Origin: JBKPDV01 sp046728075
GTDB taxonomy: Bacteria; Acidobacteriota; Thermoanaerobaculia; UBA5066; Gp7-AA6
Direction: 5' to 3'
Assembly (NCBI GenBank): GCA_046728075.1
Contig: JBKPDV010000127.1
Coordinates: forward strand, 1 to 13,202
Length of the DNA stretch: 13,202 nt
Shown one piece after another: positions 1-6,644 of this stretch (the first letter of the stretch is position 1; each line of letters starts with the position of its first letter). The notes under the pieces were generated by a model. It saw nothing but the letters and a program-made list of their open reading frames with translations. It had not been told where the DNA came from and did no database searches. A program made the position numbers and the translations under genes.

Positions 1-2
1 CG

Positions 3-455
3 GTCTCGGTCTCGCAGCTCCTGGACGAGGCGGCCTCCGATCTCTCGGCGGACGCCGAGCGGCGAAAGGTCGACGTCGTCGTGACCGGAGACGCGAGCGG
101 ATCTGTCTTCGGCGACCGGCGCCGGCTTTTGCAGGTCGCCCGAAATCTGCTCGATAACGCGATCAAGTTCTCACCCGAGGGCGCGCCCGTCTCGCTTTCC
201 GCATTTCGTGAGTCCGGCTGGGCCGGCTTCTCGGTGTCCGACAGTGGCCCCGGGATCCCGCGCTCCGAGCGGGACAAGATCTTCCAGCGCTTCTACCAGA
301 TCGACCGATCGCGATCGAAGAGCCGTCCGGGAACGGGGCTGGGCCTCGCGATCGTCAAGCACATCGTCCAGCTCCACGGCGGCGCGGTCCTCGTGGACGG
401 GGAGCCCGGGCAGGGAAGCGTCTTCACCGTGAGGCTCCCGTCGGTCGTGACATAA
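3..455 (+). CDS. Sensor histidine kinase, C-terminal ATPase domain (5' partial)
   Basis: The reading frame is open from the left edge of the window, so this is the last 150 residues of a longer protein. It is the HATPase_c domain that binds ATP and phosphorylates the kinase's own histidine. Visible in order: N box with RNLLDNAIKFSPEG (Asn about fragment residue 52), G1 box DSGPGIP (about 80-86), F box IFQRFYQID (about 93-101) and G2 box GTGLGLAIVKHIV (about 110-122). The end GSVFTVRLP is the usual last strand of these domains. The dimerisation/phospho-acceptor helix and any sensor or membrane part lie upstream, outside the window, so the signal cannot be named. No response regulator follows; if there is a cognate one it should be upstream. 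An internal GTG at 81 is only where the open frame could restart, not a likely true start. The next gene begins 16 nt after the stop. Confidence 0.9.
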   Translation, partial: VSVSQLLDEAASDLSADAERRKVDVVVTGDASGSVFGDRRRLLQVARNLLDNAIKFSPEGAPVSLSAFRESGWAGFSVSDSGPGIPRSERDKIFQRFYQIDRSRSKSRPGTGLGLAIVKHIVQLHGGAVLVDGEPGQGSVFTVRLPSVVT

Positions 456-471
456 GGTTGGGGCCGACACG

Positions 472-2829
472 ATGAAGTGGTTGATCCGGAAGACCTGTCG
501 GGCTTTCGCGGCACTCTGGGGCGTCGCCCTGGCGACCGTTGCGTCCGGTCAGACGTTCACGGAGTTTCCACTTCCGGAAGATCCGCCGGTCGGAATCACC
601 GCCGGGGCCGACAGCGCGCTCTGGTTCACCGTAGCGGGCGGCAACGAGATCGGTCGGATCACCACCACAGGTGCTCTGACGGCGGTTGAGATCCCAACTT
701 TGAACGGCTTGGCCGGCCTGATCGCCGCCGGGCCGGACGGCGCTCTCTGGTTCACCGAGCGGAGCGGAAACAAGGTCGGAAGGATCACAACCGCAGGTGT
801 CATCAAGGAGTTCACGATCCCGACCGCCGGCAGCGCGCCGATGGGGATCACGGCCGGCCCGGACGGCGCCCTCTGGTTCACCGAAGTCGACGGAAACAAG
901 ATCGGGCGAGTGACGGCGTCGGGCGTCCTCAACGAGTTTGCGATCCCGACCTCCGGCAGTCAGCCCATCGGGATCGCCGCGGGGTCGGACGGGGCTCTTT
1001 GGTTCACCGAGTTCGCCGGAAACAAGATCGGCAGGATCACGCCGACGGGCGTCCTCACCGAGTTTGCGATCCCGACTTCAGGCGGTCAGCCTCTCATGAT
1101 CGCTCCGGGCCCGGACGGCGCTCTCTGGTTTACCGAGTCGGCCCGCAATCAGATCGGGCGGATCACCACAGCGGGAGCCGTGACCGAATTTGCGGTTCCG
1201 ACCGAGAGCAGCGAGCCCAGGGGCATCTTCGCCGGCGTGGACGGCGCTCTTTGGTTCACCGAGTTCCGCGGCAACAAGATCGGACGAATCACGACCGCGG
1301 GCGTCGTCACCGAGTTTACGATCCCGAGCCCCAACAGTCAGCCTGTTGCGATCACGACCGGCCCGGACGGGGCCCTCTGGTTTACCGAACAGAGCGGTCA
1401 TATCGGAAGGATCGGCGTCCCCGCCACGCTGTCTCGCGTGACGGTGCCCGTCGCCGCGTCGATTCATGGCACGTCGTCCACGTTCTTCCATTCGGACGTG
1501 CGCGTGTTCAACCCCTCCGCGACGGCTGCCGTGATCGTGACGGTCGACTATCGCTGCTTCGCGCCGCCCTGCGGTGATTCTCCTCAGTCCTTCACGCTCG
1601 CGCCACGCGAGATGCGCGTCTTTGACGACATGATCACAACGACGTTCCATTCGGCCGAGTCGGGCGGCGCAATCGAGCTCTCGAGCATCCGGAATCTCGT
1701 CGTGACCAGCCGGCTCTACACGCCGTCGCGCCCCTCGCCGACCAACGGAATGGGAGTGCCCGGCATGCTGGACGCCCGAGCGCCGACGACCGCTGTTCTG
1801 ACCTCTCTCTCCCATTCCGCGGATCCGACGAAGGGCTTTCGCTCCAACGTCGGCGCCCATAACGTCAACGATGTCCCGCAGACAATCACGTTCACCGTCT
1901 ACAACGGCAGCGGCGCTCCGCTCGGTGTTGCGACGGCCCTGGCGCCGGCCCGGACTCCGGTCCAGGTCAGCAATATCTTCGATGTGATCGGCCTCACGCG
2001 CGACGTCCCGGAAGCGTACTGCGTCGTGAAAGGGGAACAGAGTCTTCCGCTGCTCGCCTACGCGGCCGTCGTCGACAACCAATCCCAGGATCTCGCCTTC
2101 ATTCCGGGGCAGGCGAGTGCTCCGGTGAGCTCCGGCCGTGTGACGATCCCTGTGGCCGCATCGATCCATGGGGTCGGCGGAACTTTCTTCCATACCGACG
2201 CCACGATCCTGAATACGTCCGCGTCCGCCTCTGCCCAGATCGCCATCCGTTACCGCTGCTTCTCCGGCTCGTGCGGTCGCAGTGCTCCGACCGTCACGCT
2301 CGCGCCGCGGGAGATGCGTGTCTTCGACGACATCATCGCGAGCCTCTTCTCGGCGCCGGAGTCGGGAGGCGCGATCGAGATCGACAGCGACCAGCCGATC
2401 GCCGTCCACAGCCGGCTCTACACCCCGTCGCGACCGGCTCCGACCAGCGGGATGGGTGTCCCGGGCATGCCGGAATCGGAGGCGTTGGTCACGCCGATCG
2501 TGACCTCCCTCTCGCACTCGTCAGCTCCCTCCACGGGCTTCCGATCCAACGTCGGCGCCTACAACGCGAACGACGTCTCCCAGACGATCACGTTCACTCT
2601 CCACGACCCGACCGGCGCAGAGCTGGGCGAGGTCTCGGCCGAAGCCCCGGCGCGGACGTCCGTTCAGATCTCCAACGTTTTCGCCGCGGCCGGCATCACG
2701 GGTGACGTGCCCGACGCGTACTGTGTCGTTCGCGGCGACCGAAACCTTCCGCTGCTTGCCTACGCGGCTGTAATCGACAATCAATCGCAGGACCTCGCCT
2801 TCATCCGCGGGGAGGGCGATTCGCCTTGA
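472..2829 (+). CDS. Secreted Vgb-like seven-bladed beta-propeller protein with duplicated C-terminal domain
   Basis: 785 residues. The N-terminus looks like a signal peptide: basic MKWLIRKTCR, hydrophobic core, likely cut after ASG at residue 26. Residues 27 to about 316 hold seven repeats of about 42 residues, each with a GPDGALWFTE-like core then GNKIGRIT, the pattern of streptogramin B lyase (Vgb) type propellers. The rest is two copies of a domain of about 230 residues (about 324-554 and 558-785), both starting PVAASIHG and ending NQSQDLAFI. Streptogramin lyases need active-site histidines, but the propeller here has only one His (blade 7, SGHIGRI), so lyase activity is doubtful; a binding or structural role outside the cytoplasm is more likely. 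Start chosen because it gives the signal peptide; the Shine-Dalgarno is weak (GGTTGGGG). Gap of 16 nt after the kinase gene. Automated annotation as virginiamycin B lyase would probably be wrong in function. Confidence 0.85.
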   Translation: MKWLIRKTCRAFAALWGVALATVASGQTFTEFPLPEDPPVGITAGADSALWFTVAGGNEIGRITTTGALTAVEIPTLNGLAGLIAAGPDGALWFTERSGNKVGRITTAGVIKEFTIPTAGSAPMGITAGPDGALWFTEVDGNKIGRVTASGVLNEFAIPTSGSQPIGIAAGSDGALWFTEFAGNKIGRITPTGVLTEFAIPTSGGQPLMIAPGPDGALWFTESARNQIGRITTAGAVTEFAVPTESSEPRGIFAGVDGALWFTEFRGNKIGRITTAGVVTEFTIPSPNSQPVAITTGPDGALWFTEQSGHIGRIGVPATLSRVTVPVAASIHGTSSTFFHSDVRVFNPSATAAVIVTVDYRCFAPPCGDSPQSFTLAPREMRVFDDMITTTFHSAESGGAIELSSIRNLVVTSRLYTPSRPSPTNGMGVPGMLDARAPTTAVLTSLSHSADPTKGFRSNVGAHNVNDVPQTITFTVYNGSGAPLGVATALAPARTPVQVSNIFDVIGLTRDVPEAYCVVKGEQSLPLLAYAAVVDNQSQDLAFIPGQASAPVSSGRVTIPVAASIHGVGGTFFHTDATILNTSASASAQIAIRYRCFSGSCGRSAPTVTLAPREMRVFDDIIASLFSAPESGGAIEIDSDQPIAVHSRLYTPSRPAPTSGMGVPGMPESEALVTPIVTSLSHSSAPSTGFRSNVGAYNANDVSQTITFTLHDPTGAELGEVSAEAPARTSVQISNVFAAAGITGDVPDAYCVVRGDRNLPLLAYAAVIDNQSQDLAFIRGEGDSP
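1441..2826 (+). repeat. Tandem intragenic duplication, two units of about 702 bp (234 codons)
   Basis: The C-terminal domain of the propeller protein occurs twice, the second copy starting near 2143. Shared blocks in both copies and in the same order are PVAASIHG, TFFH, YRCF followed by a second Cys, LAPREMRVFDD, ESGGAIE, SRLYTPSRP, GMGVPGM, TSLSHS, GFRSNVGA, PQ/SQTITFT, AYCVV, LPLLAYAAV and DNQSQDLAFI. The Cys pair near YRCF and the Cys in AYCVV are kept in both copies, so a disulfide in this exported protein is possible. The DNA copies differ at many third positions, so the duplication is old rather than recent. I do not recognise a named family for the unit. Confidence 0.9.
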
Positions 2830-2953
2830 GTTCGGCGATTTCCGTTTCGATCACCTGGTCGCGGTGGGGTTCGGGGCGAAGAAGCGCCTCCGCCATCTGT
2901 GACCGGGCCGCGTTACCCGTACACAGGAAGAGGACTGTGATCGGCTTCTCCAT
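2801..2953 (-). pseudogene. arsC: Truncated arsenate reductase (LMW-phosphatase type), 50-residue remnant
   Basis: Starts 9 nt after arsI on the same strand, with a plausible ribosome site (AAGGG). The first 26 residues, MEKPITVLFLC then TGNAARSQMAEALLR, are the classic start of thioredoxin-linked ArsC and low-molecular-weight phosphatases, with the complete CX5R phosphate loop (C11 to R17). The family is normally about 130-145 residues, but here homology stops after LLR and the frame closes after 24 more residues. The catalytic Asp and the two redox cysteines used later in the ArsC reaction are missing, so it should be inactive. The tail RDQVIETEIAEL faintly resembles the family's C-terminal helix, which would mean an in-frame internal deletion rather than loss of the whole 3' end; this is uncertain. 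It overlaps the convergent propeller gene by 29 bp. No transposon is visible at the break. Confidence 0.8.
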
Positions 2954-2962
2954 CGGATCCCT

Positions 2963-3433
2963 TCAGCAGCAGGGAATCGCCGCTTCCGTCTTTGGGTCGC
3001 AGCACGGTGCCGAGGTCTCGGCCGCGGGCTGACAGCAGGTCATGGCCTCTTCGGCCTTCTGCTCGATGTCCTCGAGGACCGTGTAGACCTCCCAGCGATT
3101 GCCGTCGGGGTCGGTGACCCAAAACTTCTCCTGCAACGCGTAGCAACAGGCCTCTCGCTTCTCGTCCTCGGTCGCGAGACCGCGCTCAGCGAGCGTGCCT
3201 TTCCATTGACGGACCTTGTCGATCGTGTCCACCCGGATGCCCAGGTGCGAGAGAGAGCCGCGTTTTCCTGCGCCGCCCCCCGGCTGCAGGGCGAGATGGA
3301 TCTCGGGCTCCGCCCCGACGAACTTGGCGTAGTCGGTCTTCAGCTTCGTGGGCTCACCGAAGAAGCGTCGGTAGAAGGCGACGGAGCTGTCGAGGTCCGA
3401 GACGTTCAAGGAGATGTGAACCGCAGAAGACAT
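2963..3433 (-). CDS. arsI: ArsI/CadI-type C-As lyase (vicinal oxygen chelate dioxygenase) with Cys-rich tail
   Basis: 156 residues. ArsI enzymes are Fe(II) dioxygenases that break the carbon-arsenic bond of trivalent organoarsenicals such as methylarsenite, yielding inorganic arsenite. Residues expected for the family are present: iron ligands His6 (VHISLNV), His63 (LSHLGI) and Glu115 (WEVYTV), and the thiol pair Cys96-Cys97 (EACCYALQEKFW) that binds the arsenical. The start is set by AACGGAGG 5 nt before the ATG and by the VHISLNVSDL family N-terminus; the frame is open much further upstream across arsR, but that stretch has no family similarity. After the fold comes a tail with three further Cys-Cys pairs (133-134, 144-145, 155-156) spaced 11 residues apart, likely extra metalloid-binding sites. 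It lies 53 nt downstream of arsR and should be co-transcribed and de-repressed with it. Confidence 0.93.
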   Translation of the reverse strand: MSSAVHISLNVSDLDSSVAFYRRFFGEPTKLKTDYAKFVGAEPEIHLALQPGGGAGKRGSLSHLGIRVDTIDKVRQWKGTLAERGLATEDEKREACCYALQEKFWVTDPDGNRWEVYTVLEDIEQKAEEAMTCCQPAAETSAPCCDPKTEAAIPCC

Positions 3434-3486
3434 GAGAACCTCCGTTCTAAAGATCGTGAACAATCGATGTGTCAGACCAAATTTTT

Positions 3487-3795
3487 TTACACGGCCCTGG
3501 CCACTGCCTCCGCGAGCCCTGCCAAAGCAGCCTCGTTCCTCCGGTAGAAGATCCAGCGTCCTCTCTTTTCGGCGTCCACCAGGCCGGCCCTCCGCAGGAG
3601 GTCCATGTGATGCGAAATCGCGGCCTGCGAGAGGCCGACCGCCGTCTCGATATCGCAGGCGCAGAGCCCCCGCTCTTCGCGCGAGATGAGGTCGCAGCAG
3701 GATTTGCCTCGGGCACGCAGCAGATCGAGAATCTTCAGCCGGGTCGGGTCTCCCAGTGCCTTGAACACCGGGACGAGCTCTTCGGGACGCCTCAT
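3487..3795 (-). CDS. arsR: ArsR/SmtB-family metalloid-responsive repressor
   Basis: 102 residues from the start chosen here. Winged helix-turn-helix repressor that leaves its operator when it binds As(III) or a related ligand. Visible: VFKALGDPTRLKILDLL (about residues 10-26), typical of the family; the metal box LCACDI (Cys45, Cys47) in the place of ELCVCDL of classical ArsR; recognition helix SQAAISHHMDLLRRAGLV (about 56-73); wing RGRWIFYR (79-85). An extra Cys33-Cys34 pair could add a ligand. The frame is open to 3843, but that start would place the promoter inside the gene, so 3795 is preferred. No Shine-Dalgarno precedes it; with the predicted transcription start at about 3798 the message would be leaderless or nearly so. 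First gene of the arsR-arsI-arsC' unit. Confidence 0.93.
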   Translation of the reverse strand: MRRPEELVPVFKALGDPTRLKILDLLRARGKSCCDLISREERGLCACDIETAVGLSQAAISHHMDLLRRAGLVDAEKRGRWIFYRRNEAALAGLAEAVARAV

Positions 3796-3797
3796 AC

Positions 3798-3821
3798 ATC
3801 GATAATTATAGATATATCGAT
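3798..3821. promoter_or_regulatory. Candidate ArsR operator, inverted repeat ATCGATA-N10-TATCGAT
   Basis: Perfect 7-bp arms (3798-3804 and 3815-3821) around a 10-bp spacer that contains the -10 box. A dimer of ArsR bound here would block RNA polymerase. ArsR-family operators are usually imperfect AT-rich palindromes overlapping the promoter, so the location fits autoregulation. Binding is inferred, not shown. Confidence 0.65.
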
Positions 3822-3833
3822 CTTCGCTGTCCA
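3805..3833 (-). promoter_or_regulatory. Sigma-70 type promoter of the ars unit
   Basis: On the minus strand, TGGACA (3833-3828; 5 of 6 to TTGACA) and a perfect TATAAT (3810-3805) are separated by 17 bp, the ideal spacing. Transcription would begin near 3798, just before the arsR ATG at 3795. The AT-rich stretch stands out from the GC-rich surroundings. Confidence 0.75.
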
Positions 3834-3996
3834 GTGGCGGCAAGAGACTGCGGGTCGAACCACGCTCTTGTTCACGTTCTCCCGCTGAGCGCCACCGGTC
3901 CGAATCTTCGACTGCTCAACGAATTAGCTCGTAAAGAAGGTGTGAAGTTTTGGGGTAGCATGCGCCTGCTTCCAGCTCAAGCCGGAGAGTTCGACC

Positions 3997-4611
3997 ATGT
4001 TCAACATCCTGCCTCACGACGATAAATATTTCGACCGTTTCACCGAGATGGCCGAGCGCATTCACGAGGCTGCCAGGACGTGGGACAAGTTTTTTCGGCG
4101 AGAGTCCCCCGTCGGGGCCGTGGCCGACCAGATCAAGCGTCTCGAGCACGAGTGCGACGAAATCTCCCACGAGATTCTGCGGGGGATCGACCGGACCTTC
4201 ATCACCCCGATCGACCGGGAAGACATCCACCAGCTCGCGGTGAGATTGGACGACGTGATCGACCTGATCGATGGAGGCGTGCGCCGGATCGCCCTCTACA
4301 ACATCTCCGAGCCCACGCCCCGGTCGGCCCGCCTCTCGCAGATCATCGTGCAGATCACGGAGGTCATGGTCAAAGCCGTGGCGGCCCTTCAGAAACAGAA
4401 AGGGGTCATCGAGCACTGCATTCGGATCAAGCAGCTCGAGAACGAGGGGGACGTGGCCTACCAGGAGGCGGTCGCCTCGCTCTTCCGCGAAGAGACCCGC
4501 CCGATCGAGGTCATCAAGTGGAAGGATATCTACGAGAACATGGAGGCCTGCATCGACCACTGCGAGGCCGTGGCCCACTTGCTCGAGAGCGTGGTGCTGA
4601 AACACTCGTGA
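3997..4611 (+). CDS. DUF47 (PhoU-like) phosphate transport regulator
   Basis: 204 residues, the usual length for the DUF47/TIGR00153 family of helical PhoU-like cytoplasmic proteins that partner Pit transporters. Motifs: KRLEHECDEISHEI (about residues 47-60) and, further on, LENEGDVAYQEAV, which carry the acidic E/D metal-binding clusters of PhoU folds; ITPIDREDIHQL between them; and a C-terminal WKDIYENMEACIDHCEAV helix. The start has a good GGAG 9 nt upstream, and MFNILPHDDKYFDRF is the typical family N-terminus. Pit follows 114 nt downstream on the same strand, separated by an inverted heptamer repeat, so the two probably form one unit that controls phosphate uptake. In the 201 nt between this gene and the divergent arsR I see the ars promoter but no clear promoter or Pho box for this gene. 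Confidence 0.92.
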   Translation: MFNILPHDDKYFDRFTEMAERIHEAARTWDKFFRRESPVGAVADQIKRLEHECDEISHEILRGIDRTFITPIDREDIHQLAVRLDDVIDLIDGGVRRIALYNISEPTPRSARLSQIIVQITEVMVKAVAALQKQKGVIEHCIRIKQLENEGDVAYQEAVASLFREETRPIEVIKWKDIYENMEACIDHCEAVAHLLESVVLKHS

Positions 4612-4615
4612 GGAG

Positions 4616-4721
4616 AGTCGACAGTCGACAGTCCACAGTCGACAGGAATGGCCACGAGGCGCCGCGGAAGCTCTGGATGAGGACCGCCGACCTGTCGACT
4701 GTAGACTGTTAGCTATCGACT
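4616..4721. repeat. Inverted heptamer-repeat element A (CGACAGT type)
   Basis: Left arm 4616-4646 is built from CGACAGT-like 7-bp units; right arm 4691-4721 is its complement with 26 of 31 positions pairing. The 44-nt spacer is unrelated to either arm. The right arm ends 4 nt before the pit ATG, so a transcript hairpin would occupy the ribosome-binding region of pit. Same architecture as the elements at 6569, 9960 and 11235. Confidence 0.85.
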
Positions 4722-4725
4722 CTGC

Positions 4726-5757
4726 ATGTCCTACGTCCTCTTCATCATCGCCATCGCCCTGGTCTTCGACTTCATCAATGGAATGCACGACTCGGCCAAC
4801 TCGATCGCCACAGTCGTGTCGACACGTGTTCTGAGCCCCTTCCTGGCCGTCTTCTGGGCGGCCTTTTTCAACTTTGCCGCCGCCTTCGCGTTCGGGACGG
4901 CAGTGGCCAAGACGATGGGAAAAGGGTTGATCGACGTGAACGTCGTCACGTCGAACGTCATCCTCGGAGGACTGATCGGCGCGATCTCCTGGAACCTGAT
5001 CACCTGGTACTTCGGGATCCCTTCGTCCTCTTCCCACGCGCTGATCGGAGGTTATGCGGGGGCAGCGGTCGCCCGGGTCGGGATTCGGGCGATCATCCCC
5101 GGCGCGGCGTGGACGAAGACGCTCCTCTTCATCATCCTTTCCCCGCTGTTGGGAATGATCGCCGCTTACGTCCTCATGGTTGCCGTGGCGTGGACGTTTC
5201 ACCGGGCGCCCTACGGCTCGGTGGACCGATGGTTCCGCCGGGCGCAGCTGGCCTCCGCCGCGGGCTATTCCTTGTCACATGGAGCCAACGACGCTCAGAA
5301 GACGATGGGGATCATAGCCGGCCTTCTCGTCGCGAATCGAACGTTGTTTGCCGATCCGGGATCTCGCCTTCACTGGATGTATCTGTCGGACCTCTCGGAG
5401 ATTCCGGTATGGATCATTCTGGCTGCCCATGCCGCGATTGCGTTGGGCACGTTCACCGGGGGCTGGCGGATCGTCCGCACGATGGGCAGCCGTATCACCA
5501 AGCTCAAGCCGTTTTCGGGCTTCTGCGCCGAGACGGGCGCTGCGCTCACACTGATGGGCACCTCGCTGGCCGGAATTCCGGTTTCGACGACGCATACGAT
5601 CACAGGAGCCGTCATCGGCGTCGGTGCGGCGCAGCGCTTCGCCGCGGTGCGGTGGGGAGTGGCCGGGCGGATCGTCTACGCCTGGATTCTCACCATACCG
5701 ATGGCGGCCGCTATCGGGGCACTCGCATATGGCGTCCTCACCGCGCTCGCCAAATAA
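4726..5757 (+). CDS. pit: Low-affinity inorganic phosphate transporter, PiT family
   Basis: 343-residue inner-membrane protein that imports phosphate (as metal-phosphate or with H+/Na+). It shows the family's two-fold repeat: N-terminal GMHDSANSIATVVSTRV (from about residue 19) with GIPSSSSHALIGG, and C-terminal SHGANDAQKTMGI (from 184) with GIPVSTTHTITGAVIG (near 286-290). Hydrophobic stretches are spread through both halves, with a hydrophilic loop of about 40 residues in the middle (HRAPYGSVDRWFRR). Length is at the short end typical of bacterial and archaeal PiT with a DUF47 partner. The start fits the family N-terminus (LVFDFINGMHD) but has no Shine-Dalgarno; the preceding bases are the right arm of repeat element A. 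Paired with the DUF47 gene upstream. Confidence 0.94.
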   Translation: MSYVLFIIAIALVFDFINGMHDSANSIATVVSTRVLSPFLAVFWAAFFNFAAAFAFGTAVAKTMGKGLIDVNVVTSNVILGGLIGAISWNLITWYFGIPSSSSHALIGGYAGAAVARVGIRAIIPGAAWTKTLLFIILSPLLGMIAAYVLMVAVAWTFHRAPYGSVDRWFRRAQLASAAGYSLSHGANDAQKTMGIIAGLLVANRTLFADPGSRLHWMYLSDLSEIPVWIILAAHAAIALGTFTGGWRIVRTMGSRITKLKPFSGFCAETGAALTLMGTSLAGIPVSTTHTITGAVIGVGAAQRFAAVRWGVAGRIVYAWILTIPMAAAIGALAYGVLTALAK

Positions 5758-5836
5758 GGACATGGCGCTCGAAGCTCGGTGCAGGCATCCGGCCGGGCTC
5801 GCGATCCGTATAGGATTTCGACGGGAGGAGCTCAAC

Positions 5837-6565
5837 GTGAAACGAACTTTAGCCAGCGTACTTCTGTTGATCTCGGGGTCGGCTTTCCTATCTGCGGCGA
5901 CCCAGCCGGACACGGCGCCCTTCGACGCGGTTCTGGCCGCAAGAGCGAAGAACGGCGGGTTCGATTACAAAGGGGTCGATGGCCAGGACAAAAAGCGCCT
6001 CGCCGCGTACCTGGCGAATGTTGGGGACGCGAAACCGGCGGAGATGGCGCCCGACGAGAAGAAGGCTTTCTACATCAACGCCTACAACATCATCGCGATC
6101 CAGACGCTGCTGGACAACCCGGGAAAGAAGATCACCGATATCGACGGAGCGTTCAAGACGATCAAGCACAAGGTCGGCGGCGAGATGCTGACCCTGGACG
6201 ACATCGAGAACAAGCTGCGAGAGGGGAAAGACGCGCGGATTCATTTCGCGATCGTGTGCGCCTCGAAGTCGTGTCCGCCCTTGGCCGCGAAGGCCTATCG
6301 TGCCGAAGGTCTGTCGGAAACCCTCGACAAGCAGGGAAGGCTCTTCGTCAACGATCCCACCAAGAACGTCATCGACAAATCCAAGAACCGCGTCTCGCTT
6401 TCCATGATCTTCAACTGGAATCGCAAGGAGTTCGAACGGGACGGCGGGACTCTCCTGAAGTACGTCGCGAAGTACGTCAACGACCCGGCGACCGCAGCCT
6501 GGGTCGCCTCCTCGACCACAGAGCCGGACTTCCTCCAGTACGACTGGAATCCGAACCAGCCGTAG
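5837..6565 (+). CDS. Exported DUF547 domain protein
   Basis: 242 residues from a GTG start preceded by a strong GGGAGGAG 6 nt away. An in-frame ATG at 5762 would add 25 residues ahead of the signal peptide and is less likely. Residues 1 to about 21 form a signal peptide (MKRTLASVLLLISGSAFLSA), so the protein acts outside the cytoplasm. DUF547 hallmarks: KKAFYINAYNIIAIQTLL (from about 75), HFAIVCASKSCPPL (Cys141 and Cys146), SETLDKQGRLFVND, and SMIFNWNRKEFERDGG before LLKYVAKY. DUF547 has a papain/transglutaminase-like look with a conserved Cys, but no agreed biochemical function; I do not assign one. It lies 79 nt after pit on the same strand, but nothing ties it to phosphate. Confidence 0.9.
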   Translation: MKRTLASVLLLISGSAFLSAATQPDTAPFDAVLAARAKNGGFDYKGVDGQDKKRLAAYLANVGDAKPAEMAPDEKKAFYINAYNIIAIQTLLDNPGKKITDIDGAFKTIKHKVGGEMLTLDDIENKLREGKDARIHFAIVCASKSCPPLAAKAYRAEGLSETLDKQGRLFVNDPTKNVIDKSKNRVSLSMIFNWNRKEFERDGGTLLKYVAKYVNDPATAAWVASSTTEPDFLQYDWNPNQP

Positions 6566-6568
6566 GAA

Positions 6569-6641
6569 CAGTCGGTAGTCAGTAGTCGGTAGTCTGTAGA
6601 GTCGACGGCTTGAGCCATCGACTATCGACGACCGACCACAG
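6569..6641. repeat. Inverted heptamer-repeat element B (CGGTAGT type, degenerate)
   Basis: Left array from 6569 has 7-bp period units CAGTCGG, TAGTCAG, TAGTCGG, TAGTCTG, ending near 6605. Right array at about 6613-6641 has units ATCGACT, ATCGACG, ACCGACC. The arms pair imperfectly (about 17 of 25 in my best hand alignment). It starts 4 nt after the DUF547 stop codon. Confidence 0.7.
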
Positions 6642-6644
6642 ATC

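Noticed and set aside
1078..2517. Long minus-strand open frame (479 codons) opposite the propeller gene
   Set aside because: Arg/Asp/Gly-rich composition with no recognisable motif; a frame shadow of a GC-rich gene whose plus-strand product has clear repeats and a signal peptide.
3796..3843. Upstream ATG of arsR at 3843
   Set aside because: The extra 16 residues would be encoded by the promoter and operator themselves, and family similarity begins after the ATG at 3795.
2801..3843. Recently acquired island carrying the ars genes
   Set aside because: Coding GC and codon use look like the neighbours; no integrase, IS, att-like repeats or tRNA. Only the promoter is AT-rich, as promoters often are.
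4616..4721. Element A as an intrinsic terminator between DUF47 and pit
   Set aside because: The inverted repeat has a 44-nt spacer and no T-run after the right arm; the pit start follows at once.
3916..5202. Minus-strand open frame of 428 codons across DUF47 and pit
   Set aside because: Covers two well-recognised plus-strand genes and the repeat between them; low-complexity Arg/Asp/Gly/His product without family features.
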